A stretch of 13,735 bases of DNA. It comes from a bacterium. Its GTDB lineage: Bacteria; Desulfobacterota; Anaeroferrophillalia; Anaeroferrophillales; Tharpellaceae. The stretch lies in the NCBI GenBank assembly GCA_029935295.1, contig JAOZKP010000003.1, positions 1 to 13,735 on the forward strand, written 5' to 3'. Each line of letters starts with the position of its first letter. Position 1 is the stretch's first letter. Both the position numbers and the translations under genes were made by a program. This document shows positions 7,000 to 13,581 of the stretch, in pieces. The notes below the pieces were generated by a model, which saw only the letters and a list, made by a program, of their open reading frames with translations, ran no database searches and was not told the DNA's origin.

Positions 7000-9093
7000 C
7001 TATTTCAATTTAGCTTTGGCGCCACAGACCAGGGATTCAAGGGCCAAGGCAAGAGGTGCGGGAAGTTTTTGATCTTTATAAATGTCAAGCATGCACGGTT
7101 GAGTTTTACCGGATATTTTATGCACATTTCCTGTGCACTCTTCACGAAAGCTCGCAAGGTTGTCAATCTGTCCCCGGTTAAAGGCGTCGCTTAGTGCCAG
7201 AGAACTTTCAATAAATGATGAATAGTGACTTTTTAGTAGCAATTGTTCAACCTTGCAAGTCAGATCAGCAATTAGCATCCGGTCATTTTGTTCATCTTCT
7301 GTAAAACTTGCCCGACACCCTCTGACAAAATCGTAGATAGTTACCCCGCGTTCCCGCAGGCGCTGGAAGATTGAACGACCGGCGTAAATACTATTCTGCC
7401 GACGAATTGCTTCAACTACACCATCATAAACAACCCTGGCGATTAACTCCCCCATTTTGCTGTGGCCGCCACAGTTTTTTACCGTCGGGCCGCGGCCGGC
7501 TACCACAATTATATTATCAGTTCCGGTTCCGGTTGCCTGACTGAATGCGGGTTTAACCGAAGATCGGATATCAAGATCCTGCAAAGCCGCGGTCTTCCCT
7601 TCGCAGGCACTGATCAAAGCCCGGCTCATTGCCCGGGGAGTCAGATGCGTATTGGTTAATATAATGATATTAATTGTTCCGGGCTTTTCTGCTGCTTCTG
7701 ATTGCTGCAGTTCATAGTAGCCACCCTTATCAACACTCATGCGCAGTGCATTCGAACAGACCCCGGCGGTGACTAAAGCAACTACTTCCATTTTTTTAAA
7801 TGAGGCTCTCTTTTGCACCAGATTACACATGTCAGCCCCGGTAAAGAGCAGAGCTGTAGTTTCAGGTTGCCGACCAATGAGATCAGCAACCTGCCGGTCA
7901 AATTTCTCCACCCCAATACGATGCACCAAATTCCAGGTTGGCGGCGGCAGATAGTGATTGCCAACACAGGTAATTTCCGATCGCAACCCTTCTAAAGTTG
8001 ATAATACCTGCATCGGTTCAGCGAGATCGACCACCAGTGTCCGGTGCCTAAAATCGGCTATCGTCAACTCCACAACTTCAGCCTTATTTACATACTCCAA
8101 TTCTATCGATAATTCCGTGCGGCCATTAACCTCTGCCGGCAGGACCATATTCTCCGGCTGGCTGAAATAATCCGGGTAGATTGAAGCCGCCAACCACTCA
8201 ACAAAATCACCAATATGGGTAGCGGCACGGCAAGTCAAGGCACAAGGAAAGAAGATAATTTTATGTTCACAAATCGCTGAAATTTCAGAAAATTGCGGCT
8301 GCTTGAAAAAATCTAATACTTCCTGTCGATTACCACACGCATATATAAATTGCGGATTGTAGGTTTGCACCTGGGCGGTATCCACGAAAACAAAATCACC
8401 ACTCTGTCCCCAGTCCGGCACAATCCCACCGGCGGCCTTGATGATATCATTCTGAAAAGAGTCATCACCGGGAACTAAAAGAGAATCGCGCCCCATCATT
8501 CTTAATACCCGTCGGCGTTCAGCCAGAGGTATCTGTGCAACCTTACGAGCAATAAACTCAAGTTGCTGCCGGTTTTTTTCAACAAGTTGTAGTGCTTGTT
8601 CATGCCGGCCGACAATTTTACCAATAAGTTTGATGTCCGCATAGGCATCAGCCAGGGATGAGGTTTCAATCTCAACAACGTTACAACCCCGAGATTCGAG
8701 AGTTTGCCGCAGGTTCCGTTGTAGAGAAGATATAAAAACCAGATCCGGATGTAACTTCTCGATTTTCACCAATGACGGCTCCAGAAAACCGCCAACGACC
8801 GTACAGCGAGCCAGGCGAGCCGGCCGCGTTGTATGATATGTAATTCCCACCAGAGAGCTGTCGGCATCAAGAGCGGTGATAATTTCAGTTACGGAAGGCA
8901 CCAGAGAGACAATTCGCAACGGCCGTTTAAGCAGCGTAATCCGCTCCCCGGCATCGTCATGAAATGAAAGCGGATAGTTGCAGCTGCCTAGTAACAGCAG
9001 TGAGAAAGCAAAAATGATGACTAATATAAATTTTTTCATGTTGGGAAATTGTAGCTTCGGTCGCTGCTTATGATTCATCATTTTAAAGTTCAT
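7000..9093 (-). CDS. cbiZ: BtuF-like corrinoid-binding lipoprotein fused to CbiZ-like adenosylcobinamide amidohydrolase
   Basis: A two-domain protein of 697 residues. After the charged N-terminus comes a hydrophobic segment ending in LLLLGSC, a lipobox with Cys38 as the lipidated residue. Residues about 58-300 resemble periplasmic vitamin B12-binding proteins (IVSLVPSVTEIITAL, then VGGFLEPSLVKIEKLHPDLV). Residues about 335-565 resemble CbiZ, which cleaves the aminopropanol side chain of adenosylcobinamide to salvage or remodel corrinoids: PGTINIIIL (471-479), TGTGTDN (521-527), GGHSKMGELIARVVYDGV (542-559). A tail of about 130 residues of unclear identity follows. There is no membrane segment between the domains, so the amidohydrolase should sit outside the cytoplasm, whereas known CbiZ proteins are cytoplasmic. 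The ATG at 9093 overlaps the upstream stop as ATGA. ATG 9039, giving MKKFILVII, is an equally possible start; neither has a clear ribosome-binding site. Confidence 0.87.
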   Translation of the reverse strand: MNFKMMNHKQRPKLQFPNMKKFILVIIFAFSLLLLGSCNYPLSFHDDAGERITLLKRPLRIVSLVPSVTEIITALDADSSLVGITYHTTRPARLARCTVVGGFLEPSLVKIEKLHPDLVFISSLQRNLRQTLESRGCNVVEIETSSLADAYADIKLIGKIVGRHEQALQLVEKNRQQLEFIARKVAQIPLAERRRVLRMMGRDSLLVPGDDSFQNDIIKAAGGIVPDWGQSGDFVFVDTAQVQTYNPQFIYACGNRQEVLDFFKQPQFSEISAICEHKIIFFPCALTCRAATHIGDFVEWLAASIYPDYFSQPENMVLPAEVNGRTELSIELEYVNKAEVVELTIADFRHRTLVVDLAEPMQVLSTLEGLRSEITCVGNHYLPPPTWNLVHRIGVEKFDRQVADLIGRQPETTALLFTGADMCNLVQKRASFKKMEVVALVTAGVCSNALRMSVDKGGYYELQQSEAAEKPGTINIIILTNTHLTPRAMSRALISACEGKTAALQDLDIRSSVKPAFSQATGTGTDNIIVVAGRGPTVKNCGGHSKMGELIARVVYDGVVEAIRRQNSIYAGRSIFQRLRERGVTIYDFVRGCRASFTEDEQNDRMLIADLTCKVEQLLLKSHYSSFIESSLALSDAFNRGQIDNLASFREECTGNVHKISGKTQPCMLDIYKDQKLPAPLALALESLVCGAKAKLK

Positions 9094-9650
9094 AGCCAAA
9101 AATTAGGATAACGGCGATTACGCGGAATATTATTAACCAGCAAAGCGACAACTAACATAATCAGAGCACCGACTCCGGCCGGGATAATTGCATAAAAATA
9201 ACCCAGACTGTGAATTTTCTGACCACCAATCACCGCAATTAATGCAGTGGCACCACCCGGAGGATGCAAGGTCTTGGTAAGGTGCATCACGGCAATTGCG
9301 GTGGCAACCGCTAAAGGTGACGCCAGCCAAACCTGATTCGGAAAAAGTTTATAGCAAAAAACCCCGATCAGCGCTGAAATAAAATGACCGCCAAGTAGAT
9401 TGCGCGGCTGTGCCAGCGGACTGTGAATTGCCCCGTAAATCAGCACTGCAGAAGCACCGAAGGAGCCGATTACCATAACCAGGTCAGTTCCGTTAAGTAT
9501 TCTAGCGTTGACATAGGAAACCGCAAGAATTCCAAGAAAAGCACCAACCCAGGACCATATAACCTCGGAAAAGGGCACCCTTCCGGGGCTCCGGGTTTCC
9601 CCTTTCATTTTATTAAAATAGTTGGACCAGAAAGATCGCTCTTTTTTCAT
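9090..9650 (-). CDS. HPP-family integral membrane protein
   Basis: A 186-residue protein of the HPP family, named for its His-Pro-Pro motif, seen here as TLHPPGGATAL (127-137). A second family stretch, SPLAQPRNLLGGH (77-89), is also present. At least four hydrophobic segments are visible, about 27-48, 55-73, 108-125 and 150-173, with shorter hydrophobic stretches near 88-103 and 132-142. HPP proteins of cyanobacteria and plastids have been linked to nitrite transport, but the family's general role is unknown. The ATG at 9650 follows the flavoprotein stop by 16 bp and is preceded by a purine-rich GGGGTTGG; the open frame reaches back to 9704 but would overlap the flavoprotein gene. Its stop overlaps the start of the BtuF-CbiZ fusion by ATGA, which argues for co-expression. 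A role as membrane partner in corrinoid handling is inferred from this neighbourhood only. Confidence 0.88.
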   Translation of the reverse strand: MKKERSFWSNYFNKMKGETRSPGRVPFSEVIWSWVGAFLGILAVSYVNARILNGTDLVMVIGSFGASAVLIYGAIHSPLAQPRNLLGGHFISALIGVFCYKLFPNQVWLASPLAVATAIAVMHLTKTLHPPGGATALIAVIGGQKIHSLGYFYAIIPAGVGALIMLVVALLVNNIPRNRRYPNFWL

Positions 9651-9666
9651 CCTGATTCCAACCCCA

Positions 9667-10308
9667 TCAAGTGGCCGCAGCAAATCCCTGCAATCGGGCA
9701 TCAAGTTTCCGGCCTAATTCCCGGGCTTCTTCAAGTTTTTCCGGCTGTTTGTCAAGACTCGGGGTCGTCTCTTCATTGACTTTGGTTCCCGGGCCGAAAA
9801 ACATATGCACCGCCCCGACTTTACAGGTTTCGCCATAGCCACAGATAAAACAGTTGGCAACCCCCTGAGCTGAAACTGCACCGACACATTCAATTTGGTT
9901 ATATTGAAAAAAAGTTTTAAGGTTGTCAACCACAGGATCACCATTCCGACCCCCGACTCCGACCGCAACTGCAATTTTACCACTGACCCCTTTACCTTCT
10001 TGGTGCCGAAACTGGTAAAAACGTTCCATAAAGCAGTGCGTCAGACCATTAATCATCGAGTAGTAGTTAGGTGCTCCGATCACATAAGCATCTGCCGCAA
10101 CAATTTTCTGCCGGAGCTCGCTCATATCATCTTTAACTTTACAGATGTTATCTTCTATACATCCCAGACAGGAAATACAGGGGCCAATTTTTTTCCGCGC
10201 CAGCGAAATAAATTCGGTTTCACAGGTTATCGTACTCAATACTTCTTTAACCATACGTTCACTGTTTTCGTCTCGGCGCGGACTCCCGGATATTCCCAAA
10301 ACCTTCAT
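9667..10308 (-). CDS. iron-sulfur flavoprotein (Isf-like, flavodoxin-fold FMN reductase family)
   Basis: A 213-residue cytoplasmic redox protein. The N-terminus MKVLGISGSPRRDENSERMV is the flavin phosphate-binding loop of the NADPH-dependent FMN reductase fold. It is followed by a compact Cys cluster, CISCLGCIEDNIC (Cys44, 47, 50, 56), the spacing known from methanogen iron-sulfur flavoproteins that bind a 4Fe-4S cluster. GAPNYYSMINGLTHCFMERF (78-97) is the usual flavin-facing segment. A second Cys-rich stretch, CFICGYGETC (153-162), is also present and could be structural or a second metal site. The start is supported by AGGAG with 7-nt spacing. It heads a minus-strand unit with the HPP and BtuF-CbiZ genes and is divergent from tex. 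In that context a reductase for corrinoid cobalt is one possibility (inference); general electron transfer or stress detoxification are others. Confidence 0.9.
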   Translation of the reverse strand: MKVLGISGSPRRDENSERMVKEVLSTITCETEFISLARKKIGPCISCLGCIEDNICKVKDDMSELRQKIVAADAYVIGAPNYYSMINGLTHCFMERFYQFRHQEGKGVSGKIAVAVGVGGRNGDPVVDNLKTFFQYNQIECVGAVSAQGVANCFICGYGETCKVGAVHMFFGPGTKVNEETTPSLDKQPEKLEEARELGRKLDARLQGFAAAT

Positions 10309-10344
10309 AGGTTGACTCCTGAAAATTAATCTTAAATGTTTGTC

Positions 10345-10362
10345 ATAAGTGCTCTATAAGTG
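10345..10362. repeat. 11-bp-spaced direct repeat in the isf-tex divergent region
   Basis: ATAAGTG at 10345-10351 and again at 10356-10362, one helical turn apart, lie 37-54 bp upstream of the flavoprotein start codon. Such phased repeats are typical of activator or response-regulator sites, but no regulator is identified. Confidence 0.35.
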
Positions 10363-10387
10363 ATAGAAAGGTTTGCATAATGAAAAC

Positions 10388-10401
10388 GTAAGAATACTTA
10401 C
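10388..10401. promoter_or_regulatory. small palindrome over the predicted isf -10 box
   Basis: GTAAGAATACTTAC has perfect 5-bp arms around AATA and covers the candidate -10 element of the flavoprotein promoter. It could be an operator; the binding protein is unknown. Confidence 0.35.
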
Positions 10402-10418
10402 CTAACAAAACCTGTCAA
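10391..10418 (-). promoter_or_regulatory. candidate sigma-70 promoter of the flavoprotein-HPP-BtuF/CbiZ unit
   Basis: Read on the minus strand: TTGACA at 10418-10413, a 16-nt spacer, and TATTCT at 10396-10391. The start would be near 10384, leaving a leader of about 76 nt. I saw no B12-box-like sequence in the leader, so a cobalamin riboswitch is not supported. Confidence 0.5.
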
Positions 10419-10447
10419 TTTTAGCCAGAAAAAAAGCGAAAAAATTT

Positions 10448-12586
10448 ATGGATATTTTACACATTAAAACTGTTGCCGCCGATCTCAAGCTACAAACGCA
10501 GCAGGTCAATTCAGTTGCCAAACTTTTTGCGGATGGCGCCACGGTTCCCTTTATTGCCCGTTACCGCAAAGAGATGACCGGCTCTCTGGACGAAGTTGCC
10601 ATCAGAGAGATTGAAATCCGCCTGGAAAAACTTGCCAGTATGGAAAAACGGCGTCAGGCAATCACTGAATCTCTGACCGAACAGAAATTATTATCTGCTG
10701 AACTCAAGCAGAAACTTGGCGCCGCGATCTCTTTAACTGAACTCGAAGATCTCTACCTCCCCTATCGTCCCAAACGCCGCACTCGGGCCACAGTTGCCCG
10801 AGAACGCGGCCTTAAACCCTTAGCTGATATACTTTTCAAGCAGCAGGAACTTGAACCTGCACTCAGAGCGCAACAGTTTGTCAACCCCGCCAAAGAGATT
10901 AACACCTTAGCCGATGCCCTCGCCGGAGCCCGGGATATCATTGCTGAAAAGATAAATGAAGATATCAACGCCCGGACCCGTTTACGCCGGATTTTTATAA
11001 ATGATGGCGAAATCAAAGCGGTTGTAATCAAAGGCAAAGAGTCGGAAGGAATAAAATTCCGTGATTATTTTGACTGGCAGGAGAAGAGTGCCAGAGTTGC
11101 CGGGCACCGGCTGCTGGCGATGCTTCGGGGTGAAAGAGAGAAAGTTTTACGCATCAGTATACGCCCGCCGCTCGAAAAAGCGCAGGAAATTCTCAAAAAA
11201 AGATTCTTAAAAGGAAATGGTCCAAGTACCGCAGAAGTTGAAACCGCGCTCGCGGATGCCTACAAAAGATTGCTGGCTCCGGCCCTGGAAAATGAGTTAC
11301 GGCAGATCTTGAAAGATAAGGCCGAAGCTGAGGCAATCAGCGTTTTTGCTGCAAACTTAAAAGAGCTTCTTCTCGCCCCGCCGTTGGGTGCGAAAAAGGT
11401 TCTGGCGCTGGACCCGGGATTTCGCACCGGCGCCAAATTTGCGGTGCTCTCAGCTACCGGCGAACTTCAGGAACACGGAGTTATTTACCCGACAACTTCT
11501 GACAAAGCGAAATCTGAAGCCGCAAAAACAGTTAAAGATATCTGCCGACGTTATGCCATCGAGGCAATTGCAATTGGCAACGGCACCGCCGGTCGGGAGA
11601 CTGAAACATTTGTCCGCGAACTTAAACTTCCGGAAACTGTAACCATAACGATGGTCAACGAAGCCGGGGCCTCTGTTTACTCAGCTTCAGAGATTGCCCG
11701 AAATGAATTTCCAGACCACGATATCACTGTACGCGGGGCTGTTTCGATTGGTCGCCGACTTCAGGATCCACTTTCAGAATTGATTAAGATCGATGCTAAA
11801 GCAATCGGCGTCGGCCAATACCAACATGATGTCGATCAAAAACATTTGCAGCAACGTCTGGATGATGTGGTTATCAGCTGCGTCAACATGGTCGGGGTTG
11901 AGGTCAACCAAGCCAGCCTGCAGCTTTTAACCTATGTTGCCGGTTTGAATCCGACCATCGCCCGCAATATCATCAAATACCGAACAGAAAACAATCCTTT
12001 CCGAAAGCGAAAAGAGCTTCTTAAAGTTCCACGGTTAGGCCCAAAAGCCTTCGAGCAGGCCGCCGGTTTTCTGCGCATCAAAGAGAGCACCAACCCGCTT
12101 GATGCCAGTGCCGTCCATCCCGAAAACTATGAGCTGGTGGCCAAGATGGCCGCAGATTGCGGCGTTTCAATTAAGCAACTTATCACAGACGAAAATGCCC
12201 GACAGAAAATTATTATAGAAAATTACCTGTCATCGAGTGTCGGTCGACCGACACTCGATGATATTGTTGCCGAACTCAACCGTCCGGGCCGCGACCCGCG
12301 TTCCGGCTTTGTTGAATTCCATTTTCAAGACGGAATCAATGAAATCAGTGATCTCAGTATCGGCATGTGCCTGCCGGGACTTATCACCAATATCACTAAA
12401 TTCGGTGCTTTTGTCGATATCGGCGTCCATCAGGACGGCCTGGTTCATATCAGCCAGCTCGCCAACCGTTTCGTCCGCGACCCGAGTGAAGTAGTCAAAC
12501 TCGGACAAGCGGTAATGGTAACTATCATGGACGTCGATCAAAACCGCCGCCGCATCGCCCTGTCAATGAAAAATAATCAAACTTGA
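10448..12586 (+). CDS. tex: Tex, S1-domain RNA-binding transcription accessory protein
   Basis: Conserved nucleic-acid-binding protein of 712 residues (family about 720-780), acting on transcription in the cytoplasm. Order of domains: N-terminal helical Tex region with TVPFIARYRKEMTGSLDE (32-49) and DLYLPYRPKRRTR (101-113); YqgF/RNase H-like domain starting LALDPGFRTGAKFAVL (319-334); the signature VSIGRRLQDPLSELIKID (432-449) and GVGQYQHDVDQ (454-464); helix-hairpin-helix region with LGPKAFEQAAGFLRI (530-544); and a C-terminal S1 domain (about 638-706) with FGAFVDIGVHQDGLVHIS. Alignment in memory with E. coli Tex supports this ATG, although no good Shine-Dalgarno sequence precedes it, only A-rich sequence. 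The gene is divergent from the flavoprotein unit. A perfect 32-bp palindrome lies within its coding sequence at codons 595-605. Confidence 0.97.
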   Translation: MDILHIKTVAADLKLQTQQVNSVAKLFADGATVPFIARYRKEMTGSLDEVAIREIEIRLEKLASMEKRRQAITESLTEQKLLSAELKQKLGAAISLTELEDLYLPYRPKRRTRATVARERGLKPLADILFKQQELEPALRAQQFVNPAKEINTLADALAGARDIIAEKINEDINARTRLRRIFINDGEIKAVVIKGKESEGIKFRDYFDWQEKSARVAGHRLLAMLRGEREKVLRISIRPPLEKAQEILKKRFLKGNGPSTAEVETALADAYKRLLAPALENELRQILKDKAEAEAISVFAANLKELLLAPPLGAKKVLALDPGFRTGAKFAVLSATGELQEHGVIYPTTSDKAKSEAAKTVKDICRRYAIEAIAIGNGTAGRETETFVRELKLPETVTITMVNEAGASVYSASEIARNEFPDHDITVRGAVSIGRRLQDPLSELIKIDAKAIGVGQYQHDVDQKHLQQRLDDVVISCVNMVGVEVNQASLQLLTYVAGLNPTIARNIIKYRTENNPFRKRKELLKVPRLGPKAFEQAAGFLRIKESTNPLDASAVHPENYELVAKMAADCGVSIKQLITDENARQKIIIENYLSSSVGRPTLDDIVAELNRPGRDPRSGFVEFHFQDGINEISDLSIGMCLPGLITNITKFGAFVDIGVHQDGLVHISQLANRFVRDPSEVVKLGQAVMVTIMDVDQNRRRIALSMKNNQT
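12230..12261. repeat. perfect 32-bp palindrome inside tex
   Basis: The arm TCATCGAGTGTCGGTC at 12230-12245 is followed directly by its exact reverse complement at 12246-12261. One G-T position and a further A-T pair would extend an RNA hairpin to 34 nt. It encodes SSSVGRPTLDD (residues 595-605) in tex, in the variable-to-conserved segment before PGRDPR. The centre is GGTCGACC. Confidence 0.95.
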
Positions 12587-12626
12587 TGATATTCAGAGGA
12601 GATAATATATTTTCAGGAGATTATTC

Positions 12627-12656
12627 TTGACATTATTACCTGTAATTGTCTATGTC
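12627..12656 (+). promoter_or_regulatory. candidate promoter of the DUF3553-like gene
   Basis: TTGACA at 12627-12632, an 18-nt spacer, and TATGTC at 12651-12656. The -35 box is perfect and the -10 box is weak. Transcription would begin near 12663, after the upstream in-frame ATG at 12646, which supports translation from 12703. Confidence 0.45.
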
Positions 12657-12702
12657 TATTTATCAAAAAAATAAACCCCTGTCAGGTTTGGAGGCTATTA
12701 TA

Positions 12703-13581
12703 ATGATTCTCAACAACAAAACCTACATAAGACACACAAATAAACCTGAATGGGGCTTAGGCAAAGTAACCCAAGTCTTGAATCCGGAAAAATTCAGTGC
12801 ATTCTTCGAAAACCGAGGCTATAAAGTATTAATCTACTCGCCGAATTATATCCAGATTGAAACCGGAATCGAATCGCACCCGCTGCTCGACAACATCGAC
12901 ATAGCCAAAGCAAAAGTATCTCCTCACCACACCACCCTGAAACAGTTGGTTGATACCTTCCTTAAAATTTTCCCGGAAGGTTTCAGTGACAAAAAATATT
13001 ACGACAATGAACGGGAATACAAATTAAAGGCAGCCAAAAAATTAAATTCCAAACTGAGTAAAGATAAGTTTGAAAAACTGGTCAACGAAAAAGAATTTGC
13101 GGCAATAACCAAGCTTTGCCGGTCAATTGCCAGTCAGACAAATCTCATCTTCCCGAATGAGATGATGGGCCTCAAAGATGCTTTAGCATCTCCAGCCAAT
13201 CAGGAGATGTTTGCAAAGTCACTTTTCGACCTGCTCTACGGCACCCAGAATCTAAAACCAAGATTTATGCACTTTGCCAAGGTTCTGACCAGCATCAAGG
13301 CTGACAAATGGACAATCCAGACTTATTTTCTCTATCTCTCTGATCCAGAGAAATATCTTTTCATGAAACCTTTAATAACTCAAAAAGCAGCAAAGATCTG
13401 TAATTTTGAATTACATTATGACTCTAAGTTAAACTGGCAAACTTACAATTCACTCCTAAAATTCGGCATCTATTTCAAGACCGAACTCAGCAAATTCGGC
13501 GAGAATCTCACCCCCAAAGACATGATTGACGTCCAGTCGTTCTTCTGGAGCATCGCCAATAAAGATGCCTACCAAAAATGA
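12703..13581 (+). CDS. uncharacterised protein with DUF3553-like N-terminal domain
   Basis: A 292-residue protein that I do not recognise beyond its N-terminus. Residues about 6-43 (YIRHTNKPEWGLGKV, then FSAFFENRGYKVL) resemble the small beta-rich DUF3553 domain, Tudor/SH3-like in general character. The remaining 240 residues are Lys-, Phe- and Tyr-rich and mostly helical in appearance, with FPEGFSDKKYYDNEREYK (98-115), TNLIFPNEMMGLKDAL, and YFLYLSDPEKYLFMKPLITQKAA in the last third. No catalytic motif, signal peptide or membrane segment is visible. The start at 12703 has GGAGG with 8-nt spacing; an open reading from 12646 lacks a ribosome-binding site and precedes the likely transcription start. 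The gene is visibly richer in A and T than tex, and lies between a candidate promoter and repeat-bearing DNA, which may mean horizontal acquisition (inference). Confidence 0.8.
   Translation: MILNNKTYIRHTNKPEWGLGKVTQVLNPEKFSAFFENRGYKVLIYSPNYIQIETGIESHPLLDNIDIAKAKVSPHHTTLKQLVDTFLKIFPEGFSDKKYYDNEREYKLKAAKKLNSKLSKDKFEKLVNEKEFAAITKLCRSIASQTNLIFPNEMMGLKDALASPANQEMFAKSLFDLLYGTQNLKPRFMHFAKVLTSIKADKWTIQTYFLYLSDPEKYLFMKPLITQKAAKICNFELHYDSKLNWQTYNSLLKFGIYFKTELSKFGENLTPKDMIDVQSFFWSIANKDAYQK

Noticed and set aside
6895..7194. 99-codon plus-strand frame near the cbiZ end
   Set aside because: Most of it is antisense to the BtuF-CbiZ C-terminus and the rest runs through the hairpin cluster; no ribosome-binding site and no family resemblance.
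9651..9704. Longer HPP-protein start at 9704
   Set aside because: It would overlap the flavoprotein gene by 38 bp and adds a segment not typical of the family; ATG 9650 starts a normal MKKE N-terminus.
10309..10447. Cobalamin riboswitch upstream of the flavoprotein-corrinoid unit
   Set aside because: The 139-bp region is too short and AT-rich, and no B12-box-like sequence is visible.
12591..12625. Repeated AGGAGAT-like sequences after tex
   Set aside because: GAGGAGATAAT and CAGGAGATTAT form a short imperfect direct repeat, but no stem, frame or known site is associated with it.
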